Shown piece after piece: positions 9,224-17,180 of a DNA stretch of 64,000 nucleotides (position 1 is the stretch's first letter; every line of letters starts with the position of its first letter). This DNA is from Actinomycetes bacterium (GTDB lineage: Bacteria > Actinomycetota > Thermoleophilia > BMS3ABIN01), in NCBI GenBank assembly GCA_021791195.1, contig JAJYXB010000004.1, positions 62,001 through 126,000 of the forward strand, in the 5' to 3' direction. A model generated the notes under the pieces. It had not been told where the DNA came from, made no database searches, and worked only from the letters and a program-made list of their open reading frames with translations. Position numbers and translations under genes: made by a program.

Positions 9224-10153
9224 TTATGCCGGACCGGCTCCCGCCGGCTGCGGCACGGCGCCGGGTTTGCGGGCAAAAACATACAGGCTGGAACTGTGCT
9301 TCATCGATGCCATGATCCTGCCCACCGGGGTGTTCAGCAGGCGCAGGGGGCGCGGCAGGCTCGTGGGGAAAGTCGCGCTCGCGCTTCTCCCGATCCGGTT
9401 CCGTGTACGCATCGCCAGCCAGACCAGGAAGAACGGCAAAAAACTGATCGGCTGATGATGACCGCCCGTGACCCGCAGGCCGGAGCGCTCCAGCAAGCGG
9501 GTCAGACTCCTTGTTGAATACGAGAAGAGATGCCGGGGCACGTCGAAGCCTCCCCAGTACCGGCCCAGCAGGCTCGCTTCCGCTCCCCGGTTGAAAATGT
9601 ACAGGCACAGAACGCCGCCGGGTTTGAGGATCCGTGTCACCTCATCCATGAAAGCCTGGGGCTGACGGATGTGCTCGAGCACCCCCAGGATGGTGACAGC
9701 ATCGAAACTTTCATCGTCGTAGCCGATATCCTCGAGCTCGCCATAGCCCAGCTCGATGCCGTGCTCATCCCGGAAAGTCTCGACGATCTCGGAATCGATC
9801 TCTGTTCCCTTGACATCCCATCCGATTTCTTTCATCGCGGGCAGAAACATGCTGTTCCCAGTACCGATGTCCAGCAGGGTCCCAGGCTCCCGTTGCCGCA
9901 AATGTCCGAGGACGGGAGCGTAGAGGCCGGCTCCACCCGCGTGATGCCCGATCCGGAAGGGGTACTCATGCGTATAAAACTGCTGATGCTCTTCCCTGGT
10001 GGGTTGGGGATTCAGATAAACGAGGCCGCATTCCTCACAGCGGAAGATGGGAAAATGCGCAGCGGAATACAACGCTTTATCACGACCAACATAAAAAAGC
10101 CTGGAGTCATCCGAACTGCAGACGTAGCACGCCAGTCTGCCTGTCTTGCTCAT
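9224..10153 (-). CDS. Zinc-ribbon class I SAM methyltransferase
   Basis: Start chosen at ATG 10153 (MSKTGRLACYVC), which places the zinc ribbon at the N-terminus as in the other copies; the track adds 12 residues. 309 residues. Zinc ribbon CYVC...CEEC, then VYLNPQPT. SAM motif I is DIGTGNSMFLP near residue 95 and the acidic motif is VLEHIRQP. It is closely related to the next gene upstream (10336): both have the GTGNS variant, GWxVxGTE and HGIxL-GEL segments, so the two are probably tandem duplicates. The C-terminus ends in a Pro/Ala-rich tail. Presumably methylates a glycan precursor. Confidence 0.85.
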   Translation of the reverse strand: MSKTGRLACYVCSSDDSRLFYVGRDKALYSAAHFPIFRCEECGLVYLNPQPTREEHQQFYTHEYPFRIGHHAGGAGLYAPVLGHLRQREPGTLLDIGTGNSMFLPAMKEIGWDVKGTEIDSEIVETFRDEHGIELGYGELEDIGYDDESFDAVTILGVLEHIRQPQAFMDEVTRILKPGGVLCLYIFNRGAEASLLGRYWGGFDVPRHLFSYSTRSLTRLLERSGLRVTGGHHQPISFLPFFLVWLAMRTRNRIGRSASATFPTSLPRPLRLLNTPVGRIMASMKHSSSLYVFARKPGAVPQPAGAGPA

Positions 10154-10215
10154 GTCAAGCCCACTTCCCCGATGGACCGCCCGGTCCATGCCCTAGTGTC
10201 AATTCTATACCTATG

Positions 10216-10244
10216 AGGTTACATCGAGTTGCCTTGTTTTTCAA
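10216..10244 (-). promoter_or_regulatory. Possible promoter for the 9224 methyltransferase
   Basis: On the minus strand TTGAAA and TAACCT are separated by 17 nt, about 60 bp before the start codon. The -10 match is weak. Confidence 0.3.
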
Positions 10245-10287
10245 TAACCGGACTGTTCCGCAGACCGCGGACAATGTCTGCCGGTTA
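10245..10287. other. Stem-loop element in methyltransferase spacer
   Basis: TAACCGG and CAGAC on the left pair with the contiguous GTCTGCCGGTTA on the right, with a 9-nt bulge and a 10-nt loop. It lies between the two tandem methyltransferase genes just before the possible promoter. No T-tract follows, so it may be an RNA processing or pausing element rather than a terminator. Confidence 0.4.
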
Positions 10288-10335
10288 GAATGATCGCGCC
10301 TCGTGGGGGTATGAGCAGAAAGTGCCCGGGGAGAA

Positions 10336-11262
10336 TTACTGCTGGTTCCTCTTCCTGGCCAAAACATACATGTTGGAGCTTGCGCCTGACCGGGCCAGCG
10401 CGACTCCCAGCGGCAGGCTCAGCTTTTCCAGCAGCGCTGGCAGCCTGGGGACGTACACCGGCCGCCCGGAGCCGCTCAGCCGGTCACGCATCCGCGCCGC
10501 CGCCCACATGCCGCTGTAGGCCAGATAGTTCACCGGCCGGAAGTAGACCTGCTCCACCGCGAAACCGGCCCGTTCCAGCAGTTGCTCCAGTGTCCGGCGG
10601 GAAAAGCTGTAAAGATGGCGGGGCGCGTCAAATCCCAGCCAGAACCTGCCCAGCAGCCGGGCCTCGATGCTGCGATTGAAGCACCAGAGCCCGATCACCC
10701 CTCCCCTGGCGAGGATCCTGTCCGCCTCCTCAAGCAGCGACAGGGGATCGGAGACGTGCTCCAGCACCCCCATGATCGTCACCGCATCGAAACTGCCGCC
10801 CTCAAGCCCGGCGTCCTGCAACTCGCCGCAATGAAGCCCGATCCCATGCTGCTGGCGGAAGTACTGCACCAGGGAGGCGTCGACCTCGGTGCCGGCGACC
10901 TGCCAGCCCCGCTCCCGCATCAGCGGCAGGAAGGGGCTGTTGCCTGTGCCTATATCCAGCAGCCGGCCGGGTTCCTCCTGCTCCTCCAGAAAGCGGACCA
11001 CTGGCCAGTAATGCTCCACCGGCTGCGCCTGGTCCGCATTCTCAGCCGAAAAAAAATAGCGCCGGCCGTAGGCGGCGGCGTGCGACTGCGGTGAAGGGCG
11101 CGGATTCAGGTAGACCAGCCCGCAGCGGCGGCAACGCACAGCGCTGAATCTTTCCCGGCCGGGGAACATCTTGTCGCGGGCGGGGAACAGCCGCCGCTCG
11201 TCGCGGCCGCCGCACAGGGCGCACGCCACAGGGACGTTCCTTGACTTTATTAACTTGTTCAT
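10336..11262 (-). CDS. Zinc-ribbon class I SAM methyltransferase with repeat-encoded N-terminus
   Basis: 308 residues. Zinc ribbon CALC...CRRC, then VYLNPRPS; SAM motif I DIGTGNSPFLP near residue 98; VLEHVSDP as the acidic motif. Paralogous to the 9224 gene in almost every motif. The first ten codons (NKLIKSRNVP) are exactly the GGGACGTT-type repeat copy at 11231-11259 read through in frame, and ATG sits at the edge of the repeat. Either the repeat inserted over the original start and supplied a new one, or translation really begins at the GTG (VACALCGG) right after it. No clear ribosome site precedes the ATG. Confidence 0.82.
   Translation of the reverse strand: MNKLIKSRNVPVACALCGGRDERRLFPARDKMFPGRERFSAVRCRRCGLVYLNPRPSPQSHAAAYGRRYFFSAENADQAQPVEHYWPVVRFLEEQEEPGRLLDIGTGNSPFLPLMRERGWQVAGTEVDASLVQYFRQQHGIGLHCGELQDAGLEGGSFDAVTIMGVLEHVSDPLSLLEEADRILARGGVIGLWCFNRSIEARLLGRFWLGFDAPRHLYSFSRRTLEQLLERAGFAVEQVYFRPVNYLAYSGMWAAARMRDRLSGSGRPVYVPRLPALLEKLSLPLGVALARSGASSNMYVLARKRNQQ
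11231..11259 (+). repeat. GGGACGTT-headed repeat, copy 1
   Basis: Begins GGGACGTTCCTTGACTTTAT. It is in inverted orientation to the copy at 11296-11324 across a 36-bp loop, and lies inside the start of the methyltransferase gene. Confidence 0.8.
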
Positions 11263-11295
11263 ATGCTATGGCTCTGGATAGAGACGTAACCTGCG

Positions 11296-11324
11296 AAAAG
11301 TCAAGAAAGTTAAGGAACGTCCCT
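11296..11324 (-). repeat. GGGACGTT-headed repeat, copy 2
   Basis: Read on the minus strand it begins AGGGACGTTCCTTAACTTTC. It directly abuts the TAG stop of the radical SAM gene at 11325. With copy 1 it can form a long stem-loop between the two genes. Confidence 0.85.
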
Positions 11325-12788
11325 CTAGGTCAGTTTCAGCCGCCGCGCCAGATGCCATTCCCAGGGCAGCGAGTAAAAACCTGCCCGGACGCGGGCCCGG
11401 CAAACTCCGGTAAAGAGCCAGAAGAGCGGCTTGAGGGCGCCGGCGCGCGCCATCTTCTCCCGTCCCAACTGGTTGGGATAGGCCCAGGGGATGTAAAAAT
11501 CGGCGATCTGTTTCACCTTGATCTTCTGCTGGCGGGTGATCCACGGCGTCTGCACCGTGCGGGCGTCGTAGCCCGACCAGTCTTTCAGCGTCGCCGGCAT
11601 GGTGAAGCCGCTGGCTTCTCCCAGCCGCGTCAGCGGCGTCCCCGGGAACGGCGTGAAGAACAGCGTCGTCGTGCGCGTGTCGGCGTAGATCTCCTTCAGC
11701 TGCTTCATGAAATCCAGCGTCGTCTGCATCTGCTGCCAGCTCTCGGTGGGAAAGCCGAGGATGAAGACGTAGGAAGGCTGGATCTGGTGGTCGCGGCAGC
11801 GGCGCGTCGCTTCCAGCACATCCCGGGCTTCGTTGCCCTTGTTGATCAGTTTCAGCACCGAATCGTCGCCGGACTCCGCCCCCATCATGAATTTGGTGCA
11901 GCCGCTGTCGCGGATCAGCTTCAGGTCATCGCCGCTGAAGGCGAGCACCTGCGCCGGCCGGATGGTGGCGAACCACTCGAAACGCCGCGGCGCATCCAGA
12001 AAGCCCTGGCAGATCTCGCGCACGCGCCGTTTAGAGGCGAAAAAGTTATTGTCATCGAAGTAGACGCGGTCAAGGTTGTGGCGCTGCACCAGGCCGAGCA
12101 CCTCCGAGACCACCCGCTCCGCCGCCAGCCCTTTCCACTTGCGGCCGTAAGCCTCGGGATTGGAGCAGAAACCGCAGGCGTGCGGGCAGCCGAAGCTGGA
12201 GACATAGCTCAGGCCCCGGCGGGTATCGCCGTGGAAGCGGCGGTTGAAGTCCATGTAGCGCTCGATGTCAACCAGATCGTACGGCATCGCCGGAAACTCG
12301 TTGATGTCGGTCACCTTGCGGTCGGCGTTATGGATGACTTCACCGTCCCGCTTATATGACAGACCGGCAATGTCATCAAGCGCGCGCCGGCCATCGAGGT
12401 GTTCAGCCAGCTCCAGCATCGTCTGCTCGCCCTGACCGCGCACGACCAGGTCGATATTGGGATCCATGACCGTCTGCTCCGCCAGCAGCGAAGGATGGTA
12501 GCCGCCCCAGGCGACGGGTTTATCCGAGAAGGCGCGCTTGACCGCGGCGGATACTTCCAGGCCATCGGCGATCTGGTAGCCGGTCATCGAGCTGACCCCC
12601 AGCAGGTCGGCGTCCTCCATGCCGGCCAGCACCCTGGCGCGGTAATCCGGTTCGATGCGCGCGTCGACCACCTCGACCTCGACCCCGGCGGCCATCAGTG
12701 GCGCCGCCAGCGCCAGCAGACTGAGCGGTGGGCTGGCCTTGTGCTTGTTGTCCTTGTTTGTGAGCGGGAAGAATAAGAGAAATTTCAT
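11325..12788 (-). CDS. B12-binding-domain radical SAM protein (type A, copy 2)
   Basis: 487 residues from ATG 12788, overlapping the upstream methyltransferase stop by 4 bp (ATGA), so the two are translationally coupled. B12-type Rossmann domain at residues 1-150 with VVDARIEPDY instead of DxHxxG, then VSSMTGYQ and WGGYHPSLLAEQ. Radical SAM motif GCPHACGFC near residue 200, followed by KWKGLAAERVV. The later GAESGD and ILGFPTE barrel motifs are intact, and the C-terminus has FYIPWAYPN and LPWEWHLAR. Same subfamily as the proteins at 7463, 13897, 19965, 24994 and 35958. Tailoring enzyme of unknown reaction. Confidence 0.88.
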   Translation of the reverse strand: MKFLLFFPLTNKDNKHKASPPLSLLALAAPLMAAGVEVEVVDARIEPDYRARVLAGMEDADLLGVSSMTGYQIADGLEVSAAVKRAFSDKPVAWGGYHPSLLAEQTVMDPNIDLVVRGQGEQTMLELAEHLDGRRALDDIAGLSYKRDGEVIHNADRKVTDINEFPAMPYDLVDIERYMDFNRRFHGDTRRGLSYVSSFGCPHACGFCSNPEAYGRKWKGLAAERVVSEVLGLVQRHNLDRVYFDDNNFFASKRRVREICQGFLDAPRRFEWFATIRPAQVLAFSGDDLKLIRDSGCTKFMMGAESGDDSVLKLINKGNEARDVLEATRRCRDHQIQPSYVFILGFPTESWQQMQTTLDFMKQLKEIYADTRTTTLFFTPFPGTPLTRLGEASGFTMPATLKDWSGYDARTVQTPWITRQQKIKVKQIADFYIPWAYPNQLGREKMARAGALKPLFWLFTGVCRARVRAGFYSLPWEWHLARRLKLT

Positions 12789-13810
12789 CGCGTTTCCCCT
12801 GTGCCGGCCGGCGCCTCCCCCTGCGCGCGGGCTGCGTGGCAGTACGCCTCGATCATGATTCCCTGACCCAGCCGCGGCAGGATGCGCGCCGCCGGAACCA
12901 CCACCAGTTTGCGCATCAGGCGGTCCAGCGCCGAAGACGGGAAAACCCTGCCCCGCCGGATCTCGATGCTGCGCTCGGTCACATATGCCGCGCCATAGTG
13001 TAGCAAATCATCCTGTTTGAAGTGATTGTTCTCAATCAGCCGCCTCAGCGTCGCCGGCGCGAAATGCCAGACGTGGCGGGGCGCTTCGATATTGAACCAG
13101 TTGGGACCGAACCGCTTTGCCTCCCACGACCCGATATTGTGGGTCTGCACGACCAGCAGGCCGCCGGGCGCCAGGTGCTCGTGGCAGCGCCTGAGCAGGG
13201 AGTTGGGATCGTCGACATCCTCGATGACGCCGAACAGGGTGATACATTCATAGGCGCCATCCCAGTCGGCTTCGTGCTCGGCGCCCCCGGCGACATCAAG
13301 GCCGAGCGTGTCGCGGGCAAAGGCGGCCACCTTCTCGTTGAGCTCAATGCCGCGCACGTCCCAGCCCCGCCGTTTCATTCCCAGCATGAAATATCCGTCA
13401 CCGCAACCGACGTCCAGCAGGCGGCCGGGACGGTGGCGGCGGGTGATCTCGGCGATCTGCGGCGCAAAGCGGGCGATGCGCTCCTCCGGCTCGGCCCATT
13501 TGCGGCCCAGCGCCCAGTCGAACAGGGGATAGAGGTCGGAGAAAGCGGCGCGGCGTTCCTCGAACGGGGGCCGCGGCGACATCCGCAGCGTGCCACATTC
13601 GGGGCAGCGCACGATCCGGAACTCGCCGGGGGAGTTCAGCAGCGTATCCCTGACAGTCCATACCGGCCTGAGCGCGGCGGCGCCACAAACGGCGCAGTCC
13701 ACCGCGAGCTCCGCGCCGGCGAAATCGGGCAGCTCCGGGGACGTTGCTTTCCTAACGTTCCTGATTAATGCGTCATCTGCATTAAAGGAATCCATGAAAG
13801 TCCCATCCAT
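12785..13810 (-). CDS. Zinc-ribbon class I SAM methyltransferase, divergent
   Basis: 341 residues. Zinc ribbon CAVC...CPEC, then RMSPRPP; SAM motif I DVGCGDGYFMLG near residue 130. The usual LEHV after motif II is changed to IEDVDDP, so it is the most divergent of the five. The N-terminal segment IRNVRKATSPELP is encoded by the GGGGACGTTGC-type repeat at 13737-13770. Several possible starts exist (ATG 13810 or an ATG five codons later with GGGA upstream). It lies between two B12 radical SAM genes and overlaps the downstream one by 4 bp. Likely partner of one of them. Confidence 0.82.
   Translation of the reverse strand: MDGTFMDSFNADDALIRNVRKATSPELPDFAGAELAVDCAVCGAAALRPVWTVRDTLLNSPGEFRIVRCPECGTLRMSPRPPFEERRAAFSDLYPLFDWALGRKWAEPEERIARFAPQIAEITRRHRPGRLLDVGCGDGYFMLGMKRRGWDVRGIELNEKVAAFARDTLGLDVAGGAEHEADWDGAYECITLFGVIEDVDDPNSLLRRCHEHLAPGGLLVVQTHNIGSWEAKRFGPNWFNIEAPRHVWHFAPATLRRLIENNHFKQDDLLHYGAAYVTERSIEIRRGRVFPSSALDRLMRKLVVVPAARILPRLGQGIMIEAYCHAARAQGEAPAGTGETR
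13737..13770 (+). repeat. GGGACGTT-headed repeat, variant copy 3
   Basis: Begins GGGGACGTTGCTTTCCTAAC. It lies within the first codons of the methyltransferase gene and is inverted relative to copy 4. Confidence 0.75.
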
Positions 13811-13866
13811 TTCAGCAAATTCTCAATTTTGAATTATCATCCAGGCAAGGTTCCCGGCGTGCATCG

Positions 13867-13897
13867 CATTTAGGAACTTTAGGAAAGCAACGTCCCC
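13867..13897 (-). repeat. GGGACGTT-headed repeat, variant copy 4
   Basis: On the minus strand it begins GGGGACGTTGCTTTCCTAAA right after the TAG of the radical SAM gene at 13897. Copies 3 and 4 share the first 20 bases and frame the short intergenic region, as copies 1 and 2 do. Confidence 0.75.
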
Positions 13898-15342
13898 TAT
13901 CGGCTGCGCCACCGCTTCAGGCGCCATTCCAGCGGCACCCGGAACTCGCGCTTCTTCACACGCCAGGATGCGAGCTCATGCATGCCCCTGTAGGCAAGCG
14001 CCTTGGCGCCGCCAGCGCTCATCTTCTCTTTCAGCTCCGGCCCCGGCGAGGCGAAGGGCATGTAGAAGTCGATAATCATGTCAACCTTTTCCTTGTAGAC
14101 CGGATCCACCCAGGGCGTGTGCAGCTCGGTCAGGTCGAAGTCGGCCCAGGCCTCGGTATGCGGCGGCGGCATGAACCCCAGCCGCACGGCCTCATCATAC
14201 ATCGGCGCGCCGGGATAGGGCGCAAAAAAGAAGCCATGGACCTCGAAATCCGGGTTGATCGCCTTGATCCCCTCGATCATCTTCAGCGTTGCCTCGATGT
14301 CCTTCTGCGGCTGGCCGGGAAAGCCGAACATGGTCGTAAACCGCGCGATGATGCCCAGCCGGTTGCAGGTGCGGGCCGCCTTGAGCGTGTCCTCGACCGT
14401 CGTCTGTTTGCCGATGTGCTCCAGCGCCTCCTGCGAGCCGGACTCGGCGCCCAGCAGCAGCCGCTGGCAGCCGGCGTCGCGGATGAGCTGCTGCAGGTCC
14501 TCGGGGAAATCGATGAACTGCCTGGTGCGCACGTCCGCGGCCCATTTGAGGTCCAGTCCCCGTTCGATGATGCCCTCGCAGATCTCGCGCACGCGGCGCT
14601 TGCTGACAAAGAAATTCGTGTCGGCGAAATCGACGCCGTTGACGCCGTAGTTCTTCACCAGGTTCTCGAGGTCATCGACGACCCGCTGGGCGGAGAACCC
14701 TTTCCAGCCACGGCCGTACATCGAGGTCTCGGCGCAGAATCCGCAGCCGAACGGGCATCCCTGAGAGGAAAAATACTTCATGGTGCGGGTGGCGACGTCG
14801 TTGACCATGTACTTCTCCGTATCAATGACGTCGTAGGGCGTCGGCGGGAACTGGTCGATATCCACCAGAGCGGGGTAGTCGGCGATCACCGTCTCGCCGT
14901 CCCGCTTGTAACACAGGCCAGGTATTCCATCAAGTGGCGTACCCGCTGCTAGCCGCCGCGCCAGTTCCGTGGCCGGGATCTGTCCCTGGCCGCGGATGAC
15001 GATGTCCACGTAGCTTTCCGCCAGTGTCTGCTCCGGCAGCATGCTGGCGTGATATCCCCCCCACACCACCGGCACTTCCGGACAGGAGCGCTTCACGGCG
15101 CGCGAGATGGCGACCGCGTCGCGGATCTGCAGGCCGGTCATGACCGAAAGACCGATGTAGAGCGCTCCCCGGGCCGCCTCGAGGATGTCGGGAATGTGCG
15201 GATTGATGACGCGCCCGTCGACGATCTCGACGGCGAATCCGGCTTCCTGCAGCGGCGCCGCCAGCGCCATCAGCGGCAGCGGCGCCCAGACGTTGCTTTC
15301 GCGCCGCAGGCGCGGGAATACAAGGGCTATCTTCTCGCTCAT
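13897..15342 (-). CDS. B12-binding-domain radical SAM protein (type A, copy 3)
   Basis: Start at ATG 15342 (MSEKIALVFP) with GAGG 5 nt upstream; the track start is 11 codons earlier. 481 residues. B12-type domain to about residue 150 with IVDGRVINPH in place of DxHxxG, then LSVMTGLQ and WGGYHASMLPEQ. Radical SAM motif GCPFGCGFC near residue 195, followed by GRGWKGFSAQRVV; GAESGS and MFGFPGQ later. C-terminal FYMPFASPG and VPLEWRLKR match the subfamily. First gene of the leftmost minus-strand operon, transcribed away from the GT39 gene at 15511. Confidence 0.88.
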   Translation of the reverse strand: MSEKIALVFPRLRRESNVWAPLPLMALAAPLQEAGFAVEIVDGRVINPHIPDILEAARGALYIGLSVMTGLQIRDAVAISRAVKRSCPEVPVVWGGYHASMLPEQTLAESYVDIVIRGQGQIPATELARRLAAGTPLDGIPGLCYKRDGETVIADYPALVDIDQFPPTPYDVIDTEKYMVNDVATRTMKYFSSQGCPFGCGFCAETSMYGRGWKGFSAQRVVDDLENLVKNYGVNGVDFADTNFFVSKRRVREICEGIIERGLDLKWAADVRTRQFIDFPEDLQQLIRDAGCQRLLLGAESGSQEALEHIGKQTTVEDTLKAARTCNRLGIIARFTTMFGFPGQPQKDIEATLKMIEGIKAINPDFEVHGFFFAPYPGAPMYDEAVRLGFMPPPHTEAWADFDLTELHTPWVDPVYKEKVDMIIDFYMPFASPGPELKEKMSAGGAKALAYRGMHELASWRVKKREFRVPLEWRLKRWRSR

Positions 15343-15375
15343 AAAACCTCGGAAAATGCGGAGTTCAAAAAGCAA

Positions 15376-15510
15376 ATTATAACAACTTAGCCTGTCTTGA
15401 GTGGAAATTTGGGTCGGGGCCGGTTAATTCATAAATCTGAATTAAACAGTTAAAATAGTTGGGTAGTTTGGAAAGAATTTCCGCAGGAGAGGAAAAAAGC
15501 TATCCCATTC
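15376..15510. promoter_or_regulatory. AT-rich divergent control region with inverted repeat
   Basis: The spacer separates divergent operons and is far richer in A/T than its surroundings, as expected for promoters. TTAATTC (15424-15430) and GAATTAA (15439-15445) form a perfect inverted repeat with an 8-bp gap, a possible operator. An AGGAGAGG at about 15483 is unusually far (about 20 nt) from the ATG at 15511. No confident -35/-10 pair was found. Confidence 0.4.
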
Positions 15511-17142
15511 ATGACTGATTTGCCCGCGAAGCTCTACTCCCGGGCTGCCCGGCTCAAACCCGGCCACTATCTGACGCTGATCTTTGTTGCTGGATTGCTG
15601 GTGAGAATCGTCGCCGTGATGCATCATCCGGCCGTCCAGGGCGATGAGATCGTCTATCTCTCCGACGCGGAGAACCTCAGCAAGGGTCTCGGGCTGGAGA
15701 GCCTGGGGCGCACCCCGGACACGGTATATTTCCCGCTGCTGCCACTGCTCATCGCCAGCCTGCACGTTCTGCTGCGCAACTTTGTCATCGCCGGCGAAGC
15801 GACCGTGGTCATCTTCGGCATGCTGACCATGCTGGCGATTTACCTGCTTGCCAGAAAATTTACCGGCGCACCGACTGCTCTCAGGGCCGCCGCCCTCGGC
15901 GCTGTTTTCCCGCTCCTGGTCTATTACAGCTCCCTGATATATACCGAGACCGTCTACACGTTCTTCCTGCTGATGGCGATCCTGTTCGCCTGGGACATGC
16001 TGCACGGCTTCCGCCTCAGAGACGGTCTGCTGGCCGGCGCGTCATTGGGGCTGGCGTATCTGACCAATCCCGCCGCGGTTTACTATCTGGCGATATTTGC
16101 CATTCTCGCCACCGCGCTGGTTGTTCTCAGAAAGCGGGGCTGGCGGCCGGTTGCTTCGGCGGTGGCGGTAATGGCCGCGGTGTTTCTCGTGTTCGCGGCG
16201 CCATATGTCTATTTCCTCCACAACCATCTCGATCGCTGGACCTATAGCGGCAAGACGGCGACCGCCAACATCAACGCCACCACGAATAACCTGACCCTGG
16301 TCACCCCGGACTGGGAGAAACAGGCCTACGCGCTGACGGCTGACGGCCACGGCGTGCAGGTCGCGCAGGACCTCTACCAGATCACCGATCCCGTTTCATT
16401 TGTGGCGATGCATCCCGGACTGGGGTTCAACCTGCTTAAAACGAACGCGCGCCACTTCCTCCGCGGAGAACTGGTAAAAACGATGCCGCTTTGGTTGTTG
16501 CCATTACTTTTGCTTGGCATATTTACCCGGATGGGTTACCGGGACTGGATGAAGAAGCTCGGCTTCCTGATGCTGATGATCCTGCCGGTGCTGATGATCT
16601 TCATCCTCGATTACCGCAGCCGTTTCTTCGTCCCCTTTACCGCCCTGTCGCTGATCTTCCTGGCGCTGGGATGGACCAGGATCGATGAGTGGCTGCGAAA
16701 GCGGCTTGAGGGCGGGAGCAGCCAGCGCCTGATCCTGGCGCAGCTGGCGGTAGCCGTCCTGATCCTGCTGCCGGCGCTCGGCCTGGCAGGAGAGATGGTC
16801 CGCCGCGAGGGCAATCCCGGCCAGTTCCGGCTGGCGGGCAGCTGGCTGGAGCAGCACGAAGGCGCGGGCCTGCGGGTCATGGACCGGAATTACATCGGCG
16901 CGTATTACGCGGATGGCATCTCCGTCGTGCTGCCCTACGCCGATTACAGCCGGACCACGGCATACGCGCGGTACAACAGGGTTGATTACATGATTGTCTC
17001 AAAAGATGACATCGTCAACTGGCGGCCGGGGCTTTCCATCCTGCTGGCAGGCGATTCGGGACACCCCGACTGGCGGCTGGTGGACACCATCTATCCCGAC
17101 ACCAGCCGGGAAGTGATGATCTACCAGCTGATGCCTGCATAG
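15511..17142 (+). CDS. GT39/PMT_2-like membrane glycosyltransferase
   Basis: 543 residues. The first outer loop has QGDEIVYLSDAENL at about residue 45, matching the acidic catalytic loop of PMT_2 enzymes; then about ten helices to residue 410. A soluble C-terminal domain of about 115 residues follows, with VMDRNYIGAYYADG, VVLPYADY and DYMIVSKDD. The whole protein is paralogous to the gene at 37492 (same loop, same C-terminal domain). Such enzymes use polyprenyl-phosphate sugars outside the membrane. First gene of a two-gene plus-strand unit. Confidence 0.8.
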   Translation: MTDLPAKLYSRAARLKPGHYLTLIFVAGLLVRIVAVMHHPAVQGDEIVYLSDAENLSKGLGLESLGRTPDTVYFPLLPLLIASLHVLLRNFVIAGEATVVIFGMLTMLAIYLLARKFTGAPTALRAAALGAVFPLLVYYSSLIYTETVYTFFLLMAILFAWDMLHGFRLRDGLLAGASLGLAYLTNPAAVYYLAIFAILATALVVLRKRGWRPVASAVAVMAAVFLVFAAPYVYFLHNHLDRWTYSGKTATANINATTNNLTLVTPDWEKQAYALTADGHGVQVAQDLYQITDPVSFVAMHPGLGFNLLKTNARHFLRGELVKTMPLWLLPLLLLGIFTRMGYRDWMKKLGFLMLMILPVLMIFILDYRSRFFVPFTALSLIFLALGWTRIDEWLRKRLEGGSSQRLILAQLAVAVLILLPALGLAGEMVRREGNPGQFRLAGSWLEQHEGAGLRVMDRNYIGAYYADGISVVLPYADYSRTTAYARYNRVDYMIVSKDDIVNWRPGLSILLAGDSGHPDWRLVDTIYPDTSREVMIYQLMPA

Positions 17143-17180
17143 CCAATGTATAATCAACTGTCAAGTCTCTGGAAGGTTCG

